A DNA stretch of 64,000 nucleotides from an uncultured Pirellulaceae bacterium (GTDB lineage: Bacteria; Planctomycetota; Planctomycetia; Pirellulales; Pirellulaceae), in assembly GCA_938083195.1 (NCBI GenBank), contig CALKCK010000009.1:248001-312000 (forward strand). Direction: 5' to 3'. A model generated the notes under the pieces. That model saw only the letters and a program-made list of their open reading frames with translations, did no database searches and was not told the DNA's origin. Positions 17,158 to 27,061 of the stretch are shown piece after piece. Position numbers and translations under genes: made by a program. How positions within the stretch are numbered: the stretch's first letter is position 1; every line of letters starts with the position of its first letter.

Positions 17158-20100
17158 TCTTGTTCGGGCAAGCTTTCGTCAACGCTTCGCGGTAAAAATC
17201 CCAGAGACGTTTCGAGCCACGATCCACACGAACAGCCACCTCCACCTTCAGCCGAAAGTAACATTCCCTGAGCAGGTACAACACTAATCCAACAATCGGT
17301 TCTAATCCGATCAAATCGGTTAACCTTTTGCGTCCGCACGTCCCACCAAGTCGTTTCCCCTAAGCGAGAGAACATACCATTGGTGGTAAGTGTGTAACTG
17401 GCACACCCATGCCCGCCTGGAAATCCGCGTTGAATCGTCGAACCGTCAGCCAAAGAAAGGACCTCCGGCCGAAGATACATTAACTCGCCCTGCATGGCTG
17501 GCCGCGAGATATGTTTTCCATGGTGATTGGATTCCCAAACCACCGCCTTGCTCCATTTTTTCTGACCATTATCCCGATCAAATGCGGCCACTGAAAACTG
17601 TTTTTTAGTTGACTCCGAGGCCACCGTGACAAGGCAGCGGTTTTCTTCATCACCACCGCCAGCAAGATAGAAACTAGCCAAATGCCCTGCAAACGGATCA
17701 ATCGGTTGCCTCCATTGGATTTGACCATCACCGGCATTCAGGCACACCAGCTCATAAGATTGGGACTGATCCAGGGAAATCCTCCGTTCGTCAGATGCGA
17801 TGTGATCCGGAGTTTTATCCTCCACAAAGAAAATTCGATCATCCATGATCGTAATTGTGGGGTGCAATACCAGCCCCGCGTATTGCCATTGCAATTCCCC
17901 ACTTTCAGGGTTCATGGAGAAAATACTATCGCCGGCAACGACATGGGTGTCCGCGCCACCAGTGGAATCAAACCACTGGCTGCTGCCCCACCACTTTTTA
18001 TAGATCGCCGCTGAGTTAACTTCAGTTCCAATTAATTGATCATTATAGCGACTGATAAAACCCCAACTTCGTCCAGTCCCTTGAGCGTCCTCTTGGTTCG
18101 CATGGCTAGGAATATTAAACCGTCGGGCTACCTTGCCAGTTTTACCGTCGACAAACCAAGCTTGATTTTCACTCGCAACAAAAACACCACTTTCATCTGC
18201 ACACCAATTCGAACAATCATGCGGAACATTCCAGCGCATCACCGAAGGAGATTCGACGCTCCACAAAACGACACCGCTGTAGCTGTCGAGGGCAATCATT
18301 CGCTGCTGGCCCTGGAGAAACAAACGCCCACCAGCCGCCAAAGGGGCCGGTTTACGATTCTGGCGATCCGTCTGATACCGCGGGCCAGGACGGCCAATCC
18401 ACTGAGTAACCAAGTCCGCTCGATCCGAAGCGTTGGAAAGTTCCTCACCACCAAAAGCACTATTGTCCGCTTGCCCGTACATATGGCTCCAAACGCCAGA
18501 TCCCTTCAACGCACTTCGCTTCCATGCGACTCGTTCACCATCATGAAAAACACCACCTTGGGGACGAACCAGTCGACGCATCTGCTCGCTCTTAGGATCT
18601 CCAATAACCACCGACGCGCTCGCCGCTGGTAAAAACTGAATTGGAATATCAGAAACACTTAACCCCTGCCCGTAAACAACACCGGGATCTTCGACAAGCT
18701 GCCGACGACTCGCGACAGCGTCCGCTTCGTTGTCGACAACTAACACAACATTAAACTGACTTTCTGCCGAGAGCTTTTTTGCTTTCTCGAGATTATCGCT
18801 TCCCACAACAAACACGAGGCCTCTTGGATTTGGACTTTCAGCAATCAAATCCGCCGCCCAAGCCGAGGGCTGCTGACGATCATCCGCCGTCCAGTCGAAG
18901 TGCGTATCAAGTGAAAAACTCTCAGACACTTCGGCATCTTCACTGCCTCCGGTTCGGATTTGATACTGCAAAATCCTTCGGTACGGCAAATCCTTAAAAC
19001 GCGTTTTGTGATCACGGGTCAACTCGCCGGAACTCATTCGCTTGACACCGTCTTCGGTAATCAAGTCCACAACGGTTGGACACTTCTTATCCGTTCCGTA
19101 AGTTACTTCGACTTCTCTCGGAGCGACGTATCGCACATAGGGCCCGTGCGAAATAAATTGGGGAGCTGGCAAATCTGGAATGACTTCATCGGGAAAATCG
19201 GCCTGGGCAGACTCGAATCGGCGTGAAACCGTTGGCCCGTCAATGGCGGTGGAATAGACCCTGACTTCGTGTAAAGCTCCTTTGAGTGGGAACGACTCAT
19301 TTGCATCCCGATAAACCCCTACTGAAAAATACCGTTTTTGGGCGTAACTGATTGGGCCTTTCTCCAGCTCACTCGAAGCTGCAAGCGATCCATTGACATA
19401 CAACCTCATTTCACGACCGTTGTAAGTGCCCACGACATGGTTCCAAGATTTCAACGTAAATGCACGCGGCGCCTTAAGGTATGTCAAACCATTCCCACCG
19501 CCAGCAATCGCCAAACAAAAATGGTCGTTATTGTAACCCAACAACCAACCGTGTTCGGTCGCCCCATCATCCTGAATGCAACCGGCAATCCCACCCCATT
19601 GCTGACTTTGATCCACTCGAACCCAGGCCTCAATTGCAATCGCCTCGGTCGGCAAATTGGCTGCATTTCCTTCATCAACGAGAAATCGCCCGCCGTCCAT
19701 TTCAGCCGCCTCAAATCGATCGGTTCCCTCGATGGAAACAACCCGCCCACTGCCGTCAAGATTTAACGGGACGTTAGACGCTTGATCTTGAACCACCACC
19801 TGACTGAGCGACTCAGTCTTGACCGGTTTTCCATCGCGTTTCGACATTGCCGATCGATGAAAAACCCAACGATGAACTAGGTTCTTATCGCGGACGGGAC
19901 TTACTGGAGGCGAATCTGCGACGGCTCCCAGCGTTGTTGGTTTTCGCACGTTAGGATCAGCTGTCTGAGAAAAAACATGGATCGCGCCGGCATCGGTGGA
20001 GGCAATCAACCGCCCACCTGCTAACGCCATTCCAAACACTCGGCCATCGGTTTTCGACGACCAGAGAACCTGACCATCACTCGCGCGAACCGCCGTCACA

Positions 20101-21200
20101 TGATCACGGCCGCCAACAAACAAAGTTTTTCCTGCCATCACCAATTCCAGTGGCTCGTCGACTTCACATGACCACTTCAACTCATTGGTCATCCGAGCCG
20201 CTGCAAATAACTTTTGCCCATCAATCACAAAGAAATCATCCCCCGAAACAACAATCGATCGCCCCCTTGGAAAAGATGCGACTCTTTCTTTTCCTTCGAA
20301 TACGCCAACTTGCCCGGGACGCGAAGCACGTCCACCCTCGGTACGTACGATTTTCCCTGTATCGGTAAGCACGATGGTCACGCCCCCACCACCTGGTAGC
20401 GTTCCAAGATCTTTACCACTAGCTCTTTCGAATAGTCGAGGAGCGACTCGCCCTTGCGGCACAATCAATCGCCCCTCGGCCACCAACAAATTCCCCTCGA
20501 GAGTTGATTTGGCGTGGGGCACTACATAATGATTTTCTGGATCTTTGATTTGCCCAGTTGCCACATCGACGGCGCAAATAAATGAATCACGCCACGGCAA
20601 TAACGAAGCCCCGAAATAGGCAACCTCATCCCGAACAACAATTCCAGTGCGAATTGGAAAGTAACTAATCAATCGATCATTATTGATCAACCGACGCTGC
20701 TCATCACCGAGGTGCATCGAAGGATTGAATTTCCAAATCAACTCTCCCGACTTACGGTTAAGGCAGTACACGTACCCGTCATCACTTCCGAATAAGATGC
20801 GGTCATCATCGATGGTTGGAGCCAAGCGGATGGGACCACCTGCCACATAATTCCATTTCAATTTACCGCTGGAAAGGTCAATGGCTCTTAATAAATCCTG
20901 ACTAGAGGAACCGAAAAAGAGCGTCTCGCCATCGCTTACAGGATGAAAACAGGCGTCGTATTGACGCATCGCTGGCAGGTCGCGAATCTGACTAAACGCA
21001 TCCCATCGGGCGGGGCCATCCCATGCTGGTGTTGGAGGAGAAGGAGATTTCCACTGCCAACTTAATTCCAAACAGTCTGGCTTAAACACAGCATCGGTAC
21101 TTCCCGATCTCGCATTATCGGCCCGAAACGTGTGCCATTGCTGGGCAAGTCCAAGACAGGGATAGAGGAAGAAAGTGACAATAAACAGAATGTATTTCAT
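17154..21200 (-). CDS. Giant secreted PQQ beta-propeller protein with LamG and degenerate Rossmann domain
   Basis: This 1348-aa protein has a signal peptide (MKYILFIVTFFLYPCLGLAQ). An N-terminal propeller (residues about 20-410) carries PQQ-type blades such as LDLSSGKLKWNYVAGG and LNRKSGELIWKF. A LamG-like lectin domain (about 490-690) shows AIEAWVRVDQSQQWGGI and WNHVVGTYNGREMRLYVNGS. A Rossmann-like insert (about 815-930) follows, then a second propeller to the C-terminus, which ends near GGGCSCGSWLETSLGFLP. It may scaffold surface or secreted complexes; no enzymatic PQQ site can be claimed. It is translationally coupled to the membrane protein downstream. Confidence 0.88.
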   Translation of the reverse strand: MKYILFIVTFFLYPCLGLAQQWHTFRADNARSGSTDAVFKPDCLELSWQWKSPSPPTPAWDGPARWDAFSQIRDLPAMRQYDACFHPVSDGETLFFGSSSQDLLRAIDLSSGKLKWNYVAGGPIRLAPTIDDDRILFGSDDGYVYCLNRKSGELIWKFNPSMHLGDEQRRLINNDRLISYFPIRTGIVVRDEVAYFGASLLPWRDSFICAVDVATGQIKDPENHYVVPHAKSTLEGNLLVAEGRLIVPQGRVAPRLFERASGKDLGTLPGGGGVTIVLTDTGKIVRTEGGRASRPGQVGVFEGKERVASFPRGRSIVVSGDDFFVIDGQKLFAAARMTNELKWSCEVDEPLELVMAGKTLFVGGRDHVTAVRASDGQVLWSSKTDGRVFGMALAGGRLIASTDAGAIHVFSQTADPNVRKPTTLGAVADSPPVSPVRDKNLVHRWVFHRSAMSKRDGKPVKTESLSQVVVQDQASNVPLNLDGSGRVVSIEGTDRFEAAEMDGGRFLVDEGNAANLPTEAIAIEAWVRVDQSQQWGGIAGCIQDDGATEHGWLLGYNNDHFCLAIAGGGNGLTYLKAPRAFTLKSWNHVVGTYNGREMRLYVNGSLAASSELEKGPISYAQKRYFSVGVYRDANESFPLKGALHEVRVYSTAIDGPTVSRRFESAQADFPDEVIPDLPAPQFISHGPYVRYVAPREVEVTYGTDKKCPTVVDLITEDGVKRMSSGELTRDHKTRFKDLPYRRILQYQIRTGGSEDAEVSESFSLDTHFDWTADDRQQPSAWAADLIAESPNPRGLVFVVGSDNLEKAKKLSAESQFNVVLVVDNEADAVASRRQLVEDPGVVYGQGLSVSDIPIQFLPAASASVVIGDPKSEQMRRLVRPQGGVFHDGERVAWKRSALKGSGVWSHMYGQADNSAFGGEELSNASDRADLVTQWIGRPGPRYQTDRQNRKPAPLAAGGRLFLQGQQRMIALDSYSGVVLWSVESPSVMRWNVPHDCSNWCADESGVFVASENQAWFVDGKTGKVARRFNIPSHANQEDAQGTGRSWGFISRYNDQLIGTEVNSAAIYKKWWGSSQWFDSTGGADTHVVAGDSIFSMNPESGELQWQYAGLVLHPTITIMDDRIFFVEDKTPDHIASDERRISLDQSQSYELVCLNAGDGQIQWRQPIDPFAGHLASFYLAGGGDEENRCLVTVASESTKKQFSVAAFDRDNGQKKWSKAVVWESNHHGKHISRPAMQGELMYLRPEVLSLADGSTIQRGFPGGHGCASYTLTTNGMFSRLGETTWWDVRTQKVNRFDRIRTDCWISVVPAQGMLLSAEGGGGCSCGSWLETSLGFLPRSVDESLPEQE

Positions 21201-21336
21201 GATTCGCCCTTGGGTGGTTTAACCCCAATCTTAATGCGTAACGCTTCATAAATCATTCTCCCAATGAAACAATTTGTGCGATCCGAGACAGAAAACTAAA
21301 TTCCGACTAATTTATGGAACCAAACTGACGCAACCA

Positions 21337-22659
21337 TCACTGTTTCGCCGTAGAAACCACTTCAGGAATGTCCTCCAAAAGACGGGCAGGATAGTCTTCC
21401 GGGAATGCCCAAAAAACATTGTCATCCTCTCTAACTAGCTTTCTGTCTGCTGGTGACAAACCAAGAATGAATGATCCAATATCAGAACTAACCCAGGGAT
21501 CTCGATGGAAATAGCTATGCCCAAGAAAACTATTAGCGTCCTTATCCATCCTTGAAGCATCAATCATTTCGATACTCTCAACTTTCATTAAGACCTGACG
21601 CTCCCATTCCTCAAGACCGCCCACCGAACGCCCAAGCCTCTTCTCGCTGTACAGCAATTGAGACAACCCCAGTGCCTTATCATTGGGAGATGCATAAACA
21701 GCCACTCCGTTAGCAAGTTCGAAAAAACGGTCATGAATCGCATTCACAAAGGCCATTAAATCCATGTCGGGAGCCGCCAGCACAACTCGGTCTATTTTAT
21801 ATTTCGCTTGTACCTGTTCAGGTGCTAAATCGTTTTCCAACAGCCGAAGCTCTCGCATCGCGTTTACCACGATAGGCGTTCCAGCGCTATGTCCAATAAT
21901 TGTGACCGAATCAATATCACACTCCTTCGCCAGATTTGTAATCAACCGGCGAAAATGACGGGTGCTGAATGTCGCGTTCCCCTTATCTGCAAGATAACCG
22001 AGCACACTGGACTCCGAAGGCCACTCAAACGAAATCATCGCGCCTTGCCGACCGGAGTAATGAAAAATTTCTGCGGCCAACAAAGTGTTGTCGATGAAAC
22101 TCGTGTTGTATCCATGAACAAAAATACAAACGTTTCGCTGCTCGCTCTCACTTAACTGCCGATTGAGCGATTGTACCCACGGATTTTCCCGATGCCTGAT
22201 CAGGTCATCCTTTACATGCCAAGGATCTATTTCGATAGGCGTTTCATTCAGATCGATTCTTTCAAACTCGACCAATGCCTTTTTCTTGTTACACGCTTTG
22301 ATGGTCTCTTCATACAACTCATCCTTCGTAAGCCCTTTACCAATTTGCACCCTTGCAATCCCCAAGGTCGGCGTATGACTTCGCTTACTCCCAAACGGAT
22401 CTAATTCTTCAGATTCAGGCTCGACATTTCGACCACTAATTACAAAGACAGGCACTAAAGATTCAGTCAACGAATCCAAGCAATTGCTGCCCGGGTGTGA
22501 GAGCCCTAAAGAAAGCGCAAGCGGAGTTGGCATCAACTCTCGCGACGGCCGACTGGTCGCCATGCAACCCACGGCAGCCAACACTGAAGTCAGCAGCACC
22601 AACCTCAATCCGGCAATGCCAATACTCCTGAAATTGAAATGCAAATTCCATCGCAACAC
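21337..22659 (-). CDS. DUF900-type alpha/beta hydrolase lipoprotein
   Basis: This 440-aa protein starts at a GTG with a strong GGAGGAG ribosome site eight bases upstream. The N-terminus ends in a possible lipobox (LAAVGC). The hydrolase core shows VCIFVHGYNTSFIDNT (oxyanion strand), GAMISFEWPS and the nucleophile elbow IIGHSAGTPIVVNAM, followed by VVLAAPDMDL with the acid residue. This pattern fits the DUF900 hydrolases often found as surface esterases or lipases. The substrate is unknown. It stands alone on the minus strand, with 136 bp to the PQQ/LamG gene downstream. Confidence 0.85.
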   Translation of the reverse strand: MLRWNLHFNFRSIGIAGLRLVLLTSVLAAVGCMATSRPSRELMPTPLALSLGLSHPGSNCLDSLTESLVPVFVISGRNVEPESEELDPFGSKRSHTPTLGIARVQIGKGLTKDELYEETIKACNKKKALVEFERIDLNETPIEIDPWHVKDDLIRHRENPWVQSLNRQLSESEQRNVCIFVHGYNTSFIDNTLLAAEIFHYSGRQGAMISFEWPSESSVLGYLADKGNATFSTRHFRRLITNLAKECDIDSVTIIGHSAGTPIVVNAMRELRLLENDLAPEQVQAKYKIDRVVLAAPDMDLMAFVNAIHDRFFELANGVAVYASPNDKALGLSQLLYSEKRLGRSVGGLEEWERQVLMKVESIEMIDASRMDKDANSFLGHSYFHRDPWVSSDIGSFILGLSPADRKLVREDDNVFWAFPEDYPARLLEDIPEVVSTAKQ

Positions 22660-22924
22660 GATTTCTCTCCTCCAAGCGCTGCTGAGATTTACAACCCACT
22701 TGGTTTCCTAAAGGCCAATCACATCGACGACAATGCAATAGACGAGGCCTAAATCCCAACTTGTTCGAACGGGGGATAATAGAGAAATGAGAACACGACA
22801 GCAAACCCAGAAAACGCGAGGATTTACGAGCTTCTAGCCCATTCAACTTAAGTAGTGCAGGGGACGGGGCAAAATTAGGAACCGGTATCTCGTTCTCGAA
22901 AACGGCCAGAATTAGACTTGTCAG

Positions 22925-24439
22925 CTAAAACCGAGGAACAACCCAATCAGGGATTCCGCTGTCTTTCAACTGAGCCTCGTACATTTCAGTCGCAGGATGC
23001 GTCTTGGCGTAGGGAACCTTTTCGTTGACCATCAACGGAAGCGATTTTTGCCACCATCGATCGTAAGCTTTCCGAAGTCGCGCTACGACTTCGGGATGAT
23101 CAGCCGCAACGTTAGTTTTTTCAAATGGATCGACCGAAATGTCGTACAACTCCTTGTTGCCAACCCATCGCCATCTCGCCGTCCGTACTGCACATTTTTT
23201 AAACTTACTCAAGTTGGGATCCGCCCCTTTTTCCCAACGGCCCACATGAACAAATAACTGCCTATCCGGCCATTCAACTTTGGTATTTTCCAAAACAGGA
23301 ACGAGTGATCTTCCATCGATCGCTTGAACCGTGTCTGGAATCTCAACTCCCGCTAACTCACAGAAGGTTTTGTACATATCAATGTGAGCCGCCAGAGCAG
23401 GAGTATCCACCCCGGCCCCGAGAACGCCCTTCCAACACCAAAAAGCAGGGACATGCGTGCCACCTTCATAGGCCGAACCCTTCCCCGACTTAAAACCCGC
23501 CGTAAAGATCGGCGTCGATTTACCGTTTAACTTTCCTCTTTTTCCCGCCTGCCCATTGTCCGTCATGAAAATTAATAACGTGTTTTCCCACAGGTTCCAC
23601 TCATCCATCTTCTGAATCAGGGTTCCCATATTTTCATCAATGTTCTCTATCATTCCGTACCGACCCGCAGTATTTCCATCCCAGCCCAAATCCAAAAACC
23701 GTTGTTTATTTTTCTCCGGTGCCAACATGGGGCCGTGGGGCGCGTTGGTAGTGATGTATGTAAAAAATGGTTGGCCAGCGTCGTGCTGGGCTTTGGTCCA
23801 CCCCAACGCAGCTTGAAAAAAGACATCAGTACAAAATCCACTTGTCTTGACCAAAGTATCGTTGTGTCGAATTACATTATCGAAGTAACGCCCTTTGTTC
23901 TCGCGATTAGGCGGATAGTCAGCGCAGCTTCCTTGAAAGGCCTGCCCGATTCCACCTGCACCATGGGTAAACACTTCACTAAAGCCGCGATTCCCTGGCT
24001 GATAAGGTTCTTCGTCACCAAGATGCCACTTGCCAAAAATCCCTGTCGCATAACCTGCTTGGTTTAATAACTCAGGAAAGGTTGTCGTGCTCAATGCCAT
24101 TCGCTCGCGTTCTTTGATGGTATGGGTCACACCATTTCGGAACTCGTGACGACCGCTAAAAATGGAGGATCGAGACGGAGCGCAGGTGGGGCTCACGTGG
24201 AAATCAGTAAACCGCGTGGACATTGCATGAAGTCGATCGAGATTGGGAGTTCTTAAAACCTGATTCCCCATGCAGGAAAGATCGCCCATTCCCTGGTCAT
24301 CCGTCATGACCAGAATGATGTTAGGCCGCTTCCCTTTTAATCCATCAGCATCGCAAGGATCGGCAGTTAACAAAAACCCTTGTGACATCAGAAAAACCAC
24401 CGTCACCATGGCAGCACGACGCAGTAAATAAAATTTCAT
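22925..24439 (-). CDS. Secreted type I sulfatase (FGly-dependent)
   Basis: The product has 504 residues from the ATG at 24439; an in-frame TTG two codons upstream is less likely. A signal peptide precedes PNIILVMTDDQGMGDLS. The formylglycine motif is CAPSRSSIFSG with Cys86 as the modified residue. GKWHLGDEEP, MTDNGQAG and a C-terminal KELYDISVDPFEKTN follow, as in Pseudomonas-type arylsulfatases. It should remove sulfate from a polysaccharide. It is distinct from the 5556 sulfatase (CTPTR motif), so the two probably attack different sulfate positions. No maturation enzyme lies nearby. Confidence 0.93.
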   Translation of the reverse strand: MKFYLLRRAAMVTVVFLMSQGFLLTADPCDADGLKGKRPNIILVMTDDQGMGDLSCMGNQVLRTPNLDRLHAMSTRFTDFHVSPTCAPSRSSIFSGRHEFRNGVTHTIKERERMALSTTTFPELLNQAGYATGIFGKWHLGDEEPYQPGNRGFSEVFTHGAGGIGQAFQGSCADYPPNRENKGRYFDNVIRHNDTLVKTSGFCTDVFFQAALGWTKAQHDAGQPFFTYITTNAPHGPMLAPEKNKQRFLDLGWDGNTAGRYGMIENIDENMGTLIQKMDEWNLWENTLLIFMTDNGQAGKRGKLNGKSTPIFTAGFKSGKGSAYEGGTHVPAFWCWKGVLGAGVDTPALAAHIDMYKTFCELAGVEIPDTVQAIDGRSLVPVLENTKVEWPDRQLFVHVGRWEKGADPNLSKFKKCAVRTARWRWVGNKELYDISVDPFEKTNVAADHPEVVARLRKAYDRWWQKSLPLMVNEKVPYAKTHPATEMYEAQLKDSGIPDWVVPRF

Positions 24440-24551
24440 TTCCAACTCACAATCCTACTGACACAACCTGAGAAATTTTCATCAACTCCATCAAAAAGAA
24501 TGAAAAATCTCTTCTCGACAAAGCATGTCTCAATAAACGTTTAACGAATCA

Positions 24552-26933
24552 CTAAAAACCACTTCGTCGCCTTCGTCGATCGGGAACCACTTCGGTTGCC
24601 TCTTTTTTCATCTTGCCTTCAGGATCTTGAATGCTGCGAATATCCATCGCCCACATCCCCCGGCCATGCGTCGAAATCACCATAATGTCATCTCGCGGAT
24701 GGATCACTAAATCCGAGACGAACGTTGTCGGAAGCTGATTTGCCAACACGTTCCACTCCGCCCCTCCGTCGGTGGAAACATAAACTCCCAAATCCGTACC
24801 GACATACAGCACATCTTTATTTTTTGGATCTTCTCGAATGACATTAATCGGACCTGAAGGAATGTTCGCCACAATGCTCTTCCAGGTGTTTCCAGCATCG
24901 TCCGACTTCCATAAATAGGGTTTCATATCGTCATTCCGTTTCCCGTTTTGCGACATAAACACCGTTCCATCCCGATGCTGAGACGCCACGATCTGCGAAA
25001 TCCAACGGCGAGAAGCAATTCCTTTATCCTTCTTCACCCATTGCCCGCCGCCATCAGGGCTCATGTAAACATTTCCGTCATCCGTACCAACGTAGAGCAC
25101 TCCAAACTTAAACGGGGATTCAGAAATACTTGAGATGGTCTGATAAGAAATGTCGCCGATTTCCGCGAGGTTGTTGTTCGTCAAATCAGGACTGATTTTT
25201 TGCATATCGTCCCCGCGATTCATCGAACGGTAAAGGAAATTCATCCCGTGATAAAGCACACGTGGGTTATGTGGCGAAATAATGAACGGAGCAATCCACT
25301 GCCCGCGTATCGGACTTGCACCTTTCTCTAAAGGCGGCAAAAGCCGTTTGCCACGCATCCCTTGATCTAATTCCGTTCGAGATATTTGACCGTAGAACCC
25401 AGCTGAGTAGACGGTATTGGGGTCTGTCGGATCAATCGCGTGACTGCTACCTTCCCCCCCAGGAGCCCACTCCCATTCAACCGGCCGCATTTGCCGGCTA
25501 CCATCTCGGTTTTCACGGATATTCACGACACCTCGCATACTGCCATGATCTTGAATCGAACCGTAAACATTAAAGGGCGAATCCATATCATGCATGACAT
25601 TGAAAAACTGAACAGCCGGTATTTGCTTAGTAAATAACCTCCAGTTTTTTCCAGCGTCGTACGACATATTGATGCCGCCATCGTTTCCATTGATCAAATA
25701 ATTCGAGTCGTCCGGGTTTATCCAAAGTGCATGATGATCACCGTGCATTCCTCTTAGCCGACGGAACGTTTTACCGCCATCATTAGAAACATTGAGTGCC
25801 AAACCCATCACATAAATCGTCTCCGGGTCATTGGGATCAACTCGGATCTGGCCGAACACCCACCCGTAAGTGGAACTCAAGCCTCGCATATAGTCGTTGG
25901 CCTGACTGACCTTTCGCCAATTTTTTCCAGCGTCATCGGAGCGATAGACCTCCGCACCCTTAATCGTCTTAGTACGAGGACGCCCGTACGAATCAAAAGA
26001 ATCACCCCTCGGTTGTTTTTCTGACAAATCGTAATTGTCGACAAACGCATACAACACATCCGGTTTCGTCAGGCACAAATCAATTCCAATCCGTCCGCGA
26101 AACTTAGCCGCTGGCAATCCCTGATTGATCGGTTGCCACGTCTTTCCCCCATCGGTTGTCTTGTGAATACCACTTCCCGTGTAATTAGATTCATTGCGGG
26201 GATCATTCCAGCGTTTTCTTGTCCGTTGCCAAGTCGCAGCATAAAGTGTCTCTGGGCTACGTGGATCCATCATTAGATCAATCACGCCGGTTTGCTCATC
26301 GAGCTCTAGAACTTTTTCCCAGGTTTTACCACCGTTAACAGTTTTATAAAGCCCGCGCTCTGGGTTTTCTGTCCACTCGTGCCCCGAATCAGCGACGTAG
26401 ACAATGTCAGGGTTCGTTGGATGAATGATAATTCGAGGAATCGTATGAGCCGTTGCTAAGCCCATGTGTTTCCATGTCTCTCCCGCATCGATTGACTTGT
26501 AAACACCAGCACCTGCCATCGAGGATCGAAACACATTCGCCTCACCCAGTCCGATCCAGACGACATCCTGATTCGAAGGTGCAATCGTAACGTCGCCAAC
26601 CGAAGTAGAAACACCGTGTTCGAAAACTGGCTTCCAGGTCGTCCCTTCGTTCTCTGTTTTCCAAACTCCGCCCGAAGCAGTGGCGGCATAAATAGAATAT
26701 GTATTTGATCTCGGTGTTGTCACAGCAACATCCGTCACGCGACCGCTAATATTCGTTGGCCCCAAGAACTGCCATTTCAAATTCTTGTGCGGAGAGCTTT
26801 CTTTCATCTCGGTATGCTTTTTATACCAAGCTAAGCGATCCTCGGCTGACGTGTATTCTTGCGCCTGCACTGGAATAACAACGGACGCCCACAGCACCCC
26901 AGAAACGATGAAAATTAAAGAGAACCGTGTCAT
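24552..26933 (-). CDS. Secreted BNR/Asp-box beta-propeller protein (sortilin/VPS10-like)
   Basis: The product has 793 residues from the ATG at 26933, preceded by GGAG at good spacing; the signal peptide ends near VIPVQAQ. At least nine Asp-box motifs occur: SIDAGETWK, TVNGGKTWE, TTDGGKTWQ, SDDAGKNWR, SNDGGKTFR, SYDAGKNWR, SPDGGGQWV, SDDAGNTWK and STDGGAEWN. They indicate a multi-bladed propeller like that in sortilin and sialidase-type glycosidases. No sialidase catalytic residues were found, so a glycosidase role is unsupported. It is more likely a ligand-binding or scaffold protein. It shares strand with the sulfatase downstream, 112 bp apart. Confidence 0.88.
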   Translation of the reverse strand: MTRFSLIFIVSGVLWASVVIPVQAQEYTSAEDRLAWYKKHTEMKESSPHKNLKWQFLGPTNISGRVTDVAVTTPRSNTYSIYAATASGGVWKTENEGTTWKPVFEHGVSTSVGDVTIAPSNQDVVWIGLGEANVFRSSMAGAGVYKSIDAGETWKHMGLATAHTIPRIIIHPTNPDIVYVADSGHEWTENPERGLYKTVNGGKTWEKVLELDEQTGVIDLMMDPRSPETLYAATWQRTRKRWNDPRNESNYTGSGIHKTTDGGKTWQPINQGLPAAKFRGRIGIDLCLTKPDVLYAFVDNYDLSEKQPRGDSFDSYGRPRTKTIKGAEVYRSDDAGKNWRKVSQANDYMRGLSSTYGWVFGQIRVDPNDPETIYVMGLALNVSNDGGKTFRRLRGMHGDHHALWINPDDSNYLINGNDGGINMSYDAGKNWRLFTKQIPAVQFFNVMHDMDSPFNVYGSIQDHGSMRGVVNIRENRDGSRQMRPVEWEWAPGGEGSSHAIDPTDPNTVYSAGFYGQISRTELDQGMRGKRLLPPLEKGASPIRGQWIAPFIISPHNPRVLYHGMNFLYRSMNRGDDMQKISPDLTNNNLAEIGDISYQTISSISESPFKFGVLYVGTDDGNVYMSPDGGGQWVKKDKGIASRRWISQIVASQHRDGTVFMSQNGKRNDDMKPYLWKSDDAGNTWKSIVANIPSGPINVIREDPKNKDVLYVGTDLGVYVSTDGGAEWNVLANQLPTTFVSDLVIHPRDDIMVISTHGRGMWAMDIRSIQDPEGKMKKEATEVVPDRRRRRSGF

Positions 26934-27061
26934 TAACAACTCCTACAGACAATAACCAACACTTGAAACCAGAAAATTCCGTCGGAACCGCAGACGTCCG
27001 AACGTCCGTGGATTCTAACGAAACCAGAGCCGAGTTGCGAAGGTTTGAAAAAAGAAAAAAC

